Source: Flagellimonas alvinocaridis (GTDB taxonomy: Bacteria; Bacteroidota; Bacteroidia; Flavobacteriales; Flavobacteriaceae). Taken from it: 64,000 bases of DNA. A model generated the notes under the pieces. The model was not told the DNA's origin, did no database searches, and worked only from the letters and a program-made list of their open reading frames with translations. Location of the stretch: positions 62,001 through 126,000 of the forward strand of contig NZ_SNTZ01000002.1 of NCBI RefSeq assembly GCF_004916895.1, given 5' to 3'. Positions within the stretch are counted from its first letter, which is position 1; each line of letters begins with the position of its first letter. Both the position numbers and the translations under genes were made by a program. This document shows positions 55,537-64,000 of this stretch, in pieces.

Positions 55537-56778
55537 TTGAATTTAGAATTGTTTATTACTAAGCGCCTGATCACAGGGAAAGAAGATAAAATTAGCATTT
55601 CTGCCCCTATAATAAAAATTGCCATTGCCGCAATTGCCATTGGCGTGGTCATGATGCTCATTGCTTTGGCTACTGGCGTTGGATTGAAACGCAAGATACG
55701 GGAAAAGGTGGCGGCATTCAATGGTCATATCCAAATTTCCAATTACGACAACAATATTTCGGAGGTTTCCCTTTCACCCATACCACTCCAGCAGGATTTT
55801 TACCCCGAGTTCAAGAATGTGGAAGGGGTAAGGCATGTGCAGGCCGTGGCTACCAAAGGAGGTATCATCCGTACCGAGGATACCTTTGAGGGAATGTTGG
55901 CCAAGGGTGTGGGCAAGGATTACGATTGGTCGGTTTTTGCAGAATATATTGTAGATGGCAGGTTACCTAATTTTACTGGAAAGCTTAATGAGGAAGCCTT
56001 GGTCTCGAGGACCATGGCCAATCGCCTGCAACTGAAAGTGGGTGACTCCTTCTTTTCTTTTTTCTTGAAGGATGGGGATGCCAATCAAGTACCCAACAAC
56101 AGAAAGTTTGAAGTTGTTGGAATTTATGACAGCGGTTTTGAAGAGTTCGATGCCACCTACGTTTTTGTGGATATCCGGCACATCCAACGCATGAACAAAT
56201 GGGATGGGGATCAAATTGGCAATTTTGAGGTCTTTCTCGAAGATTTTGATCAACTAGAAGAAAAGAGTAACGAAATTTATGGAAAAACGCTTTCCAGTTT
56301 GGACACCCAAAACATAAAGGTCAAATACTATCGCATTTTTGAATGGATTGGACTTTTTGACTTTAACATCGCCCTAATCATAGGCATTATGATCATCGTG
56401 GGCGGAATAAACATGATCACGGCCCTTTTGGTACTGATTTTGGAGCGTACCCAAATGATCGGGATTCTAAAGGCATTGGGATCCGCCAACTGGAGCATCC
56501 GAAAAGTGTTTTTGTACAATGCCGCCTATTTAATCACCATTGGATTGTTATGGGGCAATGTGATCGGACTCGGTGTTTTGTTCCTTCAGAACAAATACCG
56601 CATGTTCAAGTTTCCCAATCCCGAAGAGTACTATATCGACTACATTCCTGTGTATATGGACGGATCTATGGTTGTATTGTTGAATTTGGGGGTTATGGCA
56701 TTGTGTCTGCTGATGCTGTTGGTTCCCTCATACATCATCACCAAGATTACTCCAGTAAAAGCCATTAAGTTCGAGTAA
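55537..56778 (+). CDS. FtsX/LolE-type ABC transporter permease
   Basis: The product has 413 aa. One N-terminal span (IIKIAIAAIAIGVVMMLIAL) is followed by a large periplasmic domain (about 55-265) and three C-terminal spans (IALIIGIMIIVGGINMITAL and on). It resembles LolE, which extracts lipoproteins from the inner membrane. The start is TTG 55537: ELFITKRLITGKEDKISISA follows at once, and no ATG lies upstream in frame. No ATPase gene is adjacent. Confidence 0.88.
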   Translation: MNLELFITKRLITGKEDKISISAPIIKIAIAAIAIGVVMMLIALATGVGLKRKIREKVAAFNGHIQISNYDNNISEVSLSPIPLQQDFYPEFKNVEGVRHVQAVATKGGIIRTEDTFEGMLAKGVGKDYDWSVFAEYIVDGRLPNFTGKLNEEALVSRTMANRLQLKVGDSFFSFFLKDGDANQVPNNRKFEVVGIYDSGFEEFDATYVFVDIRHIQRMNKWDGDQIGNFEVFLEDFDQLEEKSNEIYGKTLSSLDTQNIKVKYYRIFEWIGLFDFNIALIIGIMIIVGGINMITALLVLILERTQMIGILKALGSANWSIRKVFLYNAAYLITIGLLWGNVIGLGVLFLQNKYRMFKFPNPEEYYIDYIPVYMDGSMVVLLNLGVMALCLLMLLVPSYIITKITPVKAIKFE

Positions 56779-56834
56779 GGCAGCCTATTTTTTTGCAACT
56801 AAAGGTGCAAAGTGCGAAGGACTATCCAAAAACC

Positions 56835-56842
56835 TATCTTTG
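56835..56842 (+). promoter_or_regulatory. -7 box TATCTTTG for the cysteine-synthase-like gene
   Basis: An exact TAnnTTTG match, 8 bp before the ATG at 56851, so the leader should be only a few bases. Confidence 0.6.
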
Positions 56843-56850
56843 TGTTGACT

Positions 56851-57831
56851 ATGGATTATGCAAACAACATTCTTGAAACTATTGGAAATACCCCTTTGGT
56901 GAAACTGAACACGTTGGTGTCGGAATTGCCCTGTCTGGTCTTGGCCAAATACGAGACCTTTAATCCCGGAAATTCAGTCAAAGATCGTATGGCCCTCCAG
57001 ATGGTGGAAGATGCCGAGGCTTCTGGAATCTTGAAACCTGGCGGGACCATCATTGAAGGTACTTCTGGGAATACGGGAATGGGGTTGGCCATGGCCGCAG
57101 TCATAAAAGGGTATAAAATGATCTGTGTGATCAGCGATAAGCAATCCAAGGAGAAGATAGATATCCTTAAGGCCATGGGTAGTGAAGTACACGTTTGCCC
57201 AACAGATGTGGCCCCCGAAGATCCTCGAAGCTATTATTCTACAGCAAAGCGCCTGTCCACCGAAATTCCTAATTCGTGGTATGTGAATCAGTATGACAAC
57301 CCGAGTAATACAAAGGCTCATTATTTAACCACCGGACCTGAAATCTGGAAACAGACCAATGGCAAGATCACCCATTTTGTGGTGGGCGTGGGAACAGGAG
57401 GTACCATTTCAGGAGTGGGGAAATACCTCAAGGAACAAAACCCAGATATCAAGGTTTGGGGGGTGGATACCTATGGTTCGGTCTTTAAAAAATACCACGA
57501 GACCGGCATTTTTGATGAGAACGAAATCTATCCATACATTACCGAAGGGATAGGGGAGGATATCCTTCCCAAGAATGTGGATTTTGACATTATTGACGGT
57601 TTCACCAAGGTAACGGACAAGGACGCGGCCATATACACCCGTCGTTTAGCTCGCGAAGAAGGGATGTTTTTGGGCAATTCTGCCGGAGCAGCCATCAAAG
57701 GAGTACTGCAATTACAGGAACACTTTACCAAAGATGACGTGGTAGTGGTGCTCTTCCATGATCATGGAAGTAGGTATGTGGGCAAAATGTTCAATGACGA
57801 TTGGATGCGCGAAAAAGGGTTTATCGAGTAA
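56851..57831 (+). CDS. PLP-dependent cysteine synthase / cystathionine beta-synthase-like enzyme
   Basis: The product has 326 aa from ATG 56851; an in-frame start at 56812 falls before the promoter. NPGNSVKDRMALQ holds the PLP-binding Lys, GTSGNTGMGLAM binds the substrate carboxylate, and GVGTGGTISGVG holds the PLP phosphate. It has no C-terminal CBS domains. It forms cysteine from O-acetylserine or cystathionine from serine; the sequence does not decide. The M20 peptidase follows. Confidence 0.9.
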   Translation: MDYANNILETIGNTPLVKLNTLVSELPCLVLAKYETFNPGNSVKDRMALQMVEDAEASGILKPGGTIIEGTSGNTGMGLAMAAVIKGYKMICVISDKQSKEKIDILKAMGSEVHVCPTDVAPEDPRSYYSTAKRLSTEIPNSWYVNQYDNPSNTKAHYLTTGPEIWKQTNGKITHFVVGVGTGGTISGVGKYLKEQNPDIKVWGVDTYGSVFKKYHETGIFDENEIYPYITEGIGEDILPKNVDFDIIDGFTKVTDKDAAIYTRRLAREEGMFLGNSAGAAIKGVLQLQEHFTKDDVVVVLFHDHGSRYVGKMFNDDWMREKGFIE

Positions 57832-57863
57832 AAATTGATAAATTCGGGGCAAAACATCATATT

Positions 57864-59159
57864 ATGTGGCTCAAGCATCTAATAACCTCAATTGCCCTTA
57901 TCGTAACATGTTCAATCACTGCACAAAAACTTTCCCGAACCGAAAAGAAGATTGTTTCTTCCATAGAAAAGAATAATTCCGAGGCCATTCAGTTTTTAGA
58001 AAAGGTGGTAAACATTAACAGTGGTACTTTAAATGCCGAAGGGGTCAAGGAAGTAGGTATGGTTTTTAAGGATGCCTTTGATGCCATTGATTTTCAGACC
58101 CAATGGATAGAAATGCCCAATGATATGGACAGGGGCGGCCATCTATTTGCCGAAACCTCGGGCAAAAAGGGCAAAAAATTACTCCTTGTTGGGCATTTAG
58201 ATACGGTTTTTGAGGAAGATAGCCCCTTTCAGACCTTTGAAATGGTAAACGATAGTATTGCTCATGCCCCCGGTGGCAACGATATGAAAGGAGGCGATGT
58301 CATAGTGCTGTATGCCCTCAAAGCCTTGCAGGAAAACGGTCTGTTGAAAGATGCCCAAATCATTGTTGCTTTTACAGGAGATGAAGAAAGTACTGGGAAA
58401 CCCCTGTCCGTCAGTAGAAAGGATTTAGTGGAGGCAGCCAAGCGAAGCGATATCGCCCTTGGTTTTGAAACGTCCACAGGGTTTAACTATGCCACTGTGG
58501 CCAGAAGAGGTGCTTCGGGATGGGCTTTGGAAGTAGAGGGAAAGCGAGCCCATTCGTCCGGAATCTTCAATGAAGATGTGGGTGCTGGCGCCATTTTTGA
58601 AATCTCACGTATTCTACACCAATTTTATACCGATGTGAAAGGAGAGGACCTCCTTACTTTTAACCCTGGGACCCTTTTGGGTGGAACCTTTGTTAATTTT
58701 GATGCTTCCACAAGCAAAGGTGATGTTTTTGGAAAAACCAATGTAGTGGCTCAAAAGGCCATGGTGAGGGGTGGACTCCGATTCATTTCAGAAGAACAGA
58801 AAGAACGCGCCCGAAACAAAATGCGCGAAATTGTGGAGCAAAACCTGCCGCATACTTCGGCAACCATCAATTTTACAGATAGTTACCCCGCCATGAAACC
58901 CACTGAGGGCAATATGCAATTGCTAAATACACTGAACCAAGTAAGCTTGGATTTAAAACAAGGCGAAGTATTGGCCTATGACCCGGGAAGAAGGGGTGCA
59001 GCCGATGTGTCCTTCGTGGCCGAATATGTGGATTGTCTGGATGGTCTGGGTACCATGGGCACAGGAGCCCACACCCCCGAGGAAACCGTCAATCTTAACA
59101 CCATTGAAGCCTTGACCAAGCGCACTGCCATCCTTATTTATCGATTGATAAACCAATAA
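57864..59159 (+). CDS. Exported M20-family zinc peptidase (glutamate carboxypeptidase-like)
   Basis: The product has 431 aa from ATG 57864; the in-frame region upstream overlaps the cysteine-synthase-like gene. WLKHLITSIALIVTCSITAQ is a signal peptide. Zinc ligands are in VGHLDTVFEE (His), PGGNDMKGGDV (Asp), and GDEESTGKP (Glu, with catalytic Glu). It resembles CPG2-type enzymes that remove C-terminal glutamate or act on dipeptides. The downstream epimerase-like gene starts 2 bp later. Confidence 0.88.
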   Translation: MWLKHLITSIALIVTCSITAQKLSRTEKKIVSSIEKNNSEAIQFLEKVVNINSGTLNAEGVKEVGMVFKDAFDAIDFQTQWIEMPNDMDRGGHLFAETSGKKGKKLLLVGHLDTVFEEDSPFQTFEMVNDSIAHAPGGNDMKGGDVIVLYALKALQENGLLKDAQIIVAFTGDEESTGKPLSVSRKDLVEAAKRSDIALGFETSTGFNYATVARRGASGWALEVEGKRAHSSGIFNEDVGAGAIFEISRILHQFYTDVKGEDLLTFNPGTLLGGTFVNFDASTSKGDVFGKTNVVAQKAMVRGGLRFISEEQKERARNKMREIVEQNLPHTSATINFTDSYPAMKPTEGNMQLLNTLNQVSLDLKQGEVLAYDPGRRGAADVSFVAEYVDCLDGLGTMGTGAHTPEETVNLNTIEALTKRTAILIYRLINQ

Positions 59160-59161
59160 TC

Positions 59162-59935
59162 ATGGTCCAGCTTAAAAGTAAAAGTGCCACCGTAGATATA
59201 GATGCAGGTGAATTGGTAAGTTTTTTGGTGGACGGCCATGAGCTCATCCATCAAAAGGGAAGCCCTGGTTGGCGTAATGCAGATACCGAAATGTTTCCCA
59301 TAATTGGGCCGGTAAATGAAGCGGGCTATCATGTTCAGGTGCCGAGGGGAAATGCTGTTCAGGATCAGCATGGATTGCTTCGGGAATTGGAATACCAGCT
59401 GATTTCCCAAGCAGGGGATGCTGCGGTTTTTGTCAAAAAGTATCAAGCGGGTACCCCCGTAAACAATTCAAAATATCCAGAAAAATCCCCCAAACCCCGA
59501 CTTATGTGGCCCTATGGATTTGGGTTTGAAAAATCCTTTTTATTGAAAGGGAACACTTTGGAGATATCCTTTATCATTTCCGGGGAAAGGGATATGCCGT
59601 TTATGTTGGGCTATCACCCTGCATTTAAACTGTACACAAAGACTCCTACGCTGGTTGCAAATGAAAGGGAGATTTCCTTGGATGAGGTATTGGATGTGGG
59701 AAGTAGGGCATATCAGGTAAAGGACTGTACCCGAATTACACTCAAAGATGAGCATGAGTTGACCATAGAGACGGAGGGCTTTGGCCAGTTCATGTGTTGG
59801 ACGGAAGTAAGGAACATGATCTGCATTGAACCCATTTCGTTTTACCCGTATTCGGTAAATCAACGGGAACTTTACTTGGGGTTCCAACATTTAAAAGATA
59901 CTGATGCAGTCTTTAAGGTCCGCATAACAGCTTGA
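59162..59935 (+). CDS. Aldose 1-epimerase (galactose mutarotase)-like protein
   Basis: The product has 257 aa, no signal peptide. A beta-sandwich of the mutarotase type with FMLGYHPAFKLYTK (His) in the middle and a Glu in MICIEPISFYPYS near 220. It is shorter than GalM, closer to the YeaD/LacX-type group. The sugar is unknown. It closes a small unit with the M20 peptidase. Confidence 0.85.
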   Translation: MVQLKSKSATVDIDAGELVSFLVDGHELIHQKGSPGWRNADTEMFPIIGPVNEAGYHVQVPRGNAVQDQHGLLRELEYQLISQAGDAAVFVKKYQAGTPVNNSKYPEKSPKPRLMWPYGFGFEKSFLLKGNTLEISFIISGERDMPFMLGYHPAFKLYTKTPTLVANEREISLDEVLDVGSRAYQVKDCTRITLKDEHELTIETEGFGQFMCWTEVRNMICIEPISFYPYSVNQRELYLGFQHLKDTDAVFKVRITA

Positions 59936-60422
59936 GGTACTTTACCTATTAACTATGGTATCATTTCGAGGGAGCCTGCGACCGAGAAATCTCTTTTCCA
60001 TCTTAGATTTCTCCCATGCGGTCGAAATGACCAAGGAAAACAAGCTGTCATTTCGAAATGAGTCCCGACAGAAAGCGAGACGATTGAGAAATCTCTTTTC
60101 CGTCTTCAGATTTCTCACTCCAGATTTCTCATGTGCACTCGAAATGAAGGTAAGAGCATACAGGCTTATTCGTGCAATCCGTGTCCACCTACTATACTGC
60201 GATGCTGAAACCCGTTCAGCATGACGGTTGAGACAATAACTTAAATCGTGTAGTCCTTGTTCCCATGTCATTTCGAGGGAGCTTGCGACCGAGAAATCTC
60301 TTCCCATCTTAGATTTCTCCCATACGGTCGAAATGACCAAGGAAAACAAGCCGTCATTCCGCACCTGATGCGGAATCCACCGCAATGCCTTTGTGAATAT
60401 TCGTGAAATTCGTGTCAACTCC
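59936..60422. repeat. Intergenic palindromic repeat cluster 4
   Basis: Two near-identical hairpins (59961-60045 and 60267-60351) read TCATTTCGAGGGAGC, then GCGACCGAGAAATCTCTT, loop, AGATTTCTCCCAT, and CGGTCGAAATGACC. Between them is a third, more degenerate unit from 60047, followed by ATTCGTG words and a GCTGAA...TTCAGC hairpin. A last hairpin, ATTCCGCA-CCTGA-TGCGGAAT (about 60356-60376), precedes ATTCGTGAAATTCGTGTC. The insert sequences differ from clusters 1-3 while the outer arms are the same. No gene is inside. Confidence 0.9.
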
Positions 60423-61784
60423 TTACAACACAAAAGACTCCAACTTGGGTAACAAAGCCTCCACAATACGTTGCGTTTCCAAAGTGTGTTTCTGTGGAAT
60501 AATGTGTGCCTCAATATCTTCCAAAGAAGATACCTCCAGCTCTTGGTCAATAAAACCATACCCTTTATACACCCCTTCTGCAATGAGAACCACCGCGCTT
60601 TCCTCTGGATTTCTACCTTTCTCCTTGATGACCCTCACCTCAGATTCCAAGGATTTGGTTTCCAGAATGGCGTTTTTCACTTTTTGGTTGTAATCATCGA
60701 TGGATTCCTCACCCCGACATATTCCCTCGCAACTGGTAATCTCATGATGGGAACAGGCTGATTGCGTTTGTTGCAGATGGCAATACTTGGGGCATAATGC
60801 AAAATTTTTGCACATTTCATGCAAATAGGCCCTACAATCGGTTTGGTTATAAAAAACTTTTATGGGGTTTGGTGCCCCTTTCAAGGAATTATAGGCTAAA
60901 TGGGTAATCCCATTTCTATCCTCGTACTGAAAAATGGCGTATTGCCTAACCGTTCGTTTTTGGGCCCGGTTGTACAAGGGGAACAAACGTTTAATTTCCG
61001 CCGATTCCATAAGTAGTGCCACTAATTCACTGCCCGAAAGTTTAAAATCGATATCGGCCGTTTCACTACAGAGCTGGATTTCCTTGGCACTTTTATCATA
61101 AAAATGGCCGAGTACCCTTTTTTTCAAGTTGATGGCCTTTCCCACATAAATGATTTCCCCATTTTGGTTTTTAAAGTAGTAGATGCCCGGTTGGGCCGGG
61201 ATCTTATTAAAAACCGATTTGGGCAAATGGGGTGGCAAAGTGGCCTCTTGGCTTCGAGCATTGAGAAATTTTTGGAACACAAGTTCCGAATTGGGGGTGT
61301 TCAATAGTTTTTGAAACAACAGGGTGGTAGCATGGGCATCGCCTCGTGCGCGGTGTCGGTCCGTTAACGGAATTTGAATCGCGGAGCAGAGTTTTCCCAA
61401 GCTGTAGGATCGCAATCCGGGAATGAGTTTTCGGGATAAGCGTACTGTGCACAGCTTTTTTCGGGTAAAGTCCATCCCTATGCTCCGAAACTCCTCTTTA
61501 ATCACCCCGTAATCAAAATTCACGGCATGGGCCACAAAGATGCAGTCTTGCGTCAGGGCCAGAACCTTTTCTGCAATTTCAGGGAAAGTGGGAGCATTTT
61601 GCACCATCTGGTCATCAATTCCCGTAAGTCCGGTGATAAAATACGGAATGGGGCATTGCGGATTCACCAAGGAAGTGAATTCCTCCACAATCTGGGTACC
61701 ATCAAACTTAAAAATGGCAATTTCGGTGATTTTGTTCCCCTTGATTCCGTTCCCAGTGGTCTCTATGTCGATGATGGTATACAA
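60423..61784 (-). CDS. DnaQ-like exonuclease fused to a GIY-YIG nuclease domain
   Basis: The product has 453 aa. The DEDDh exonuclease domain (1-165) has Asp6 and Glu8 in IIDIETTG, Asp91, and His144/Asp149 in HRARGDA. The GIY-YIG domain (about 197-275) has GIYYFKNQNGEIIYVGKA and an Arg in LKKRVLGHF. A Cys-rich stretch follows (325-356), like UvrC/Cho. Such fusions exist in many bacteria and are thought to act in DNA repair; the exact role is open. It is a single gene beside repeat cluster 4. Confidence 0.9.
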   Translation of the reverse strand: MYTIIDIETTGNGIKGNKITEIAIFKFDGTQIVEEFTSLVNPQCPIPYFITGLTGIDDQMVQNAPTFPEIAEKVLALTQDCIFVAHAVNFDYGVIKEEFRSIGMDFTRKKLCTVRLSRKLIPGLRSYSLGKLCSAIQIPLTDRHRARGDAHATTLLFQKLLNTPNSELVFQKFLNARSQEATLPPHLPKSVFNKIPAQPGIYYFKNQNGEIIYVGKAINLKKRVLGHFYDKSAKEIQLCSETADIDFKLSGSELVALLMESAEIKRLFPLYNRAQKRTVRQYAIFQYEDRNGITHLAYNSLKGAPNPIKVFYNQTDCRAYLHEMCKNFALCPKYCHLQQTQSACSHHEITSCEGICRGEESIDDYNQKVKNAILETKSLESEVRVIKEKGRNPEESAVVLIAEGVYKGYGFIDQELEVSSLEDIEAHIIPQKHTLETQRIVEALLPKLESFVL

Positions 61785-61850
61785 CTTCGCAAAAGTTCGA
61801 GCATTAAAGTTAGAACTTTTTTAAAGTAAACCCCAAGCAGAAATTTCGGG

Positions 61851-64000
61851 CTATCCTTCGTTTTGTTGTCGTGCCCGGTCCATTTCCTGTTGGATTTCGG
61901 ACTGCCTTCTACGAACCGGCTGTACCGACTGTTTTCCAAATCGCCAAGAAATGGAAAGGGTGGCATAACGGGTGTCCCGGTAGCTAGTGAAGGAATCGTC
62001 CAGATTGCCAAAAGCGGTTCTTCCAGTGGGGTATTGGTTCCAGAAAATATCATTGATGTTGAACCGTAGGGTCATGGCATCCTTGAACAAGTTTTTCTGG
62101 AGTCCCACGGAAAAGGACGAAATGGTCTCTGCCCTCGTAATGCTTCCATAGTGAGGGAAAAGATAAAAGGCCCCGGCCTGCAATCGGTAGCCGTTCCCCA
62201 ATCCAAAACTGTGGTTGGTATTGAGACTTACCACGGGATTGCTGCGGTCAAAATTAAACCCATTGATGTCTCCATCAAAATCATTGATGGATGCGTTAAT
62301 GTTCCAATTGCTCTGCCACCAATTGTTGAACTGTATCGGAAGACTGGCCACAAAGGAGTAGCTCTTCAGCCTATCTATGTTGATGGGACGCACGATGACC
62401 ACCTCTTGGTCTCCATCACGAATAATGGCCATGGTCAAATGATCTTCAGTAATACCTACATTGAAGGCAAAGTAGTAACGCTGCTTAAAGGTATAATTGA
62501 CCTCACTCACCCATGTGAACTGGGGTTGCAGATAGGGGTTCCCCTCACGGTAGGTGTTGGTGTTCACAAAGGTTCGGAAGGGATTGAGCTGGCCATAACC
62601 GGGACGGTCAATACGCCTACCCGCCGATATGCCCAAGGTATGCTTTTCGTTAAAAGTATAGTTGTAGGAAGCCGTGGGAAACAGGTTCAAATAATCCATT
62701 TTGTTGACCGTGTTAGTGGTAACCTGGTTGCCAATAACAGAGGTGTTTTCAGCGCGTAACCCTACTTGCGCATTCCATTTTTCACGGTTGATATTGTAGC
62801 TCACATAGCCCGCATATATATCTTCATCATAGATGAAATGGTTGCTGAGGTTGGTATTTGGGGTGGTGACCCCGTTGTTTTCATTCACATAGGCCAGGTC
62901 GTTATCCGATTTCACCCAAGTGTTTTTCCAACCGGCTTCAAATCGGTCCCCATTTTTTAATGGGAGCTCATAATCCACGGTAATCCCGGTAAGGTTAAGG
63001 AAACCGTCAACATCTCCCAAAAGAATGTCTTGGGCAGTAGTGTTGCTTTCAAAAAAGTCAAAATTGGAGACAAACTTCTGGTCGGACCAATTGCTGTAAC
63101 GGGCATGGTCAAAATTAAAATTGAGGGCACTTTTGTTCGCAAAGTTGTGTCTGGCGTTAAGGTTGGCTGTAAACTGGTTCCATTCGGAGGCAATATCTGT
63201 GTCCGTGTTCTCCTCCGAAATAAGTTCCCAGTCCGTATTGTACCCTAATACATTGCTGGTAGAGATGTTCTCGGTTTTATTGTTGAGTCCAGTGAACAAG
63301 ACCCCGAGCGTGGTCTTGTCACTTACCGTATAGTCAATTCCAAGTCTTCCGGTATGGGTTTTTAAGGGCAGTTCAAAATCGTTTTGAAGGTCATAATAGC
63401 CTTGAGGTTGGTCCCCGTCCAAGAATATCCTATCAATGACAATTTCTTGATATTGGTTGCGGTCGGTATATGAATACTGACCGTAGAGGTTCAATTTTTC
63501 AGTCCTATGGTTAAAGTCCATGGCACTGTTCCATCGGAAATAACGCCCGTATCCCGGACTCAAGGTAAGGCTTCCGTTGGTACCATAAAGTTTCCCTTTT
63601 TTGGTGACTATATTGATGATGCCCGCATTGCCCTGGGCCTCATAACGTACCGAGGGATTGGTGATGATCTCTATTTTCTCGATATTGGAAGAAGGCAGGC
63701 TACGCAGTAAATTGGCCAATTGTTCCCCTTGTAAACGGGTGTCCTTTCCATCCATATAGATTCGTACCCCGGTACGACCACTAAGGGATATGACATCATC
63801 TTGATCTATGATCACCCCTGGGGCCTTTTCCAACAACTCCATGGTGGAGTTTCCCGTGTTAACGATACTGTTCTCTACATTGAGCACCAGCTTGTCCTGT
63901 TCTTTTTGAATGAAGGGTTTTTGACCTACCACGGCAACTTCTTCAAGCGCTTGGGTCTGATCTTCCAAAGTTATGTTTCCCAAATTGGTATTGGACAGGT
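61851..64000 (-). CDS. Outer-membrane beta-barrel receptor, C-terminal part (cut by window end)
   Basis: The frame is open from 64000 on the - strand, so the N-terminus lies beyond the window. The first residues (LSNTNLGNITLEDQTQAL) look like the end of a CarboxypepD_reg domain. A plug domain follows with EEVAVVGQKPFIQKE, GVIIDQDDVISLSGRTGVRI and NAGIINIVTKKG. It is then a long barrel of the OMP_b-brl type. The C-terminus (Gln/Arg/Glu-rich, no final Phe) is typical of this family rather than of FecA-like receptors. Confidence 0.9.
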   Translation of the reverse strand, partial: LSNTNLGNITLEDQTQALEEVAVVGQKPFIQKEQDKLVLNVENSIVNTGNSTMELLEKAPGVIIDQDDVISLSGRTGVRIYMDGKDTRLQGEQLANLLRSLPSSNIEKIEIITNPSVRYEAQGNAGIINIVTKKGKLYGTNGSLTLSPGYGRYFRWNSAMDFNHRTEKLNLYGQYSYTDRNQYQEIVIDRIFLDGDQPQGYYDLQNDFELPLKTHTGRLGIDYTVSDKTTLGVLFTGLNNKTENISTSNVLGYNTDWELISEENTDTDIASEWNQFTANLNARHNFANKSALNFNFDHARYSNWSDQKFVSNFDFFESNTTAQDILLGDVDGFLNLTGITVDYELPLKNGDRFEAGWKNTWVKSDNDLAYVNENNGVTTPNTNLSNHFIYDEDIYAGYVSYNINREKWNAQVGLRAENTSVIGNQVTTNTVNKMDYLNLFPTASYNYTFNEKHTLGISAGRRIDRPGYGQLNPFRTFVNTNTYREGNPYLQPQFTWVSEVNYTFKQRYYFAFNVGITEDHLTMAIIRDGDQEVVIVRPINIDRLKSYSFVASLPIQFNNWWQSNWNINASINDFDGDINGFNFDRSNPVVSLNTNHSFGLGNGYRLQAGAFYLFPHYGSITRAETISSFSVGLQKNLFKDAMTLRFNINDIFWNQYPTGRTAFGNLDDSFTSYRDTRYATLSISWRFGKQSVQPVRRRQSEIQQEMDRARQQNEG

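Noticed and set aside
59942-60583. Open frame of about 213 codons on the - strand
   Set aside because: Its sequence is a translation of repeat cluster 4, and it runs into the 3' end of the exonuclease gene.

Overview
The window looks like a chromosomal segment of a marine-type Flavobacteriaceae bacterium. Muricauda/Allomuricauda-like is my guess; the genus cannot be proven from sequence reading alone. The grounds are the Bacteroidetes -7 promoter box TAnnTTTG in front of several genes, the scarcity of strong Shine-Dalgarno sites, an ECF sigma/FecR/TonB-receptor operon, and abundant exported lipoproteins with a Bacteroidetes-type lipobox. A conserved order (ribosomal operon, carA, eno, gltA, guanidine-modifying enzymes) agrees with this.

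Region 1 (1-15252) is the str/S10/spc/alpha ribosomal superoperon on the + strand: the C-terminal part of fusA, then rpsJ, rplC-D-W-B, rpsS, rplV, rpsC, rplP, rpmC, rpsQ, rplN-X-E, rpsN, rpsH, rplF-R, rpsE, rpmD, rplO, secY, infA, rpmJ, rpsM-K-D, rpoA and rplQ, ended by a clear terminator. rpmJ (38 aa) is included here and carries a zinc-free L36. Three gaps inside the operon (before rplC, before rpsD, before rplQ) hold hairpins and are candidate autoregulatory leaders.

Region 2 (15351-23645) is central metabolism: carA, enolase, a GT5 glycogen/starch-synthase-like enzyme, citrate synthase, an exported hypothetical protein on the opposite strand, and two tandem guanidine-modifying enzymes (a DDAH/amidinotransferase-like protein and CtlX).

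Region 3 (23646-33055) is accessory. Three clusters of imperfect palindromic repeats (about 23650-24306, 26575-27480 and 31360-32095) separate a DUF2306 membrane protein, a BCCT transporter, an AT-rich 614-aa orphan nuclease with a C-terminal Mrr-like PD-(D/E)XK domain, and a visibly GC-richer exported CarboxypepD_reg-like protein. A DUF1648 membrane protein and a small cytosolic protein follow. This is the part most likely to hold something undescribed: the nuclease is a good candidate for a stand-alone defence protein, and the repeats are modular with exchangeable hairpin tips.

Region 4 (33056-44148) holds argS, an M90 (MtfA-like) metallopeptidase, and a sigma/anti-sigma/TonB-receptor operon facing a very acidic repeat-built lipoprotein, followed by ffh and folD.

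Region 5 (44145-59935) is a mosaic of mostly single genes. It includes DUF2306, DUF1080, VOC, an alpha/beta hydrolase divergent from an HxlR regulator, HerA-like ATPase, DUF4386, QueE, an exported metalloprotease, a methyltransferase, a YkgJ-type Cys-cluster protein and a sterol-desaturase-like hydroxylase. It ends with a DUF1343 muramidase, an FtsX/LolE-type permease, a cysteine-synthase-like enzyme, an M20 peptidase and an aldose-epimerase-like protein.

Region 6 (59936-64000) holds a fourth repeat cluster, a DnaQ-like exonuclease fused to a GIY-YIG domain, and the C-terminal part of an outer-membrane beta-barrel receptor cut by the window end.
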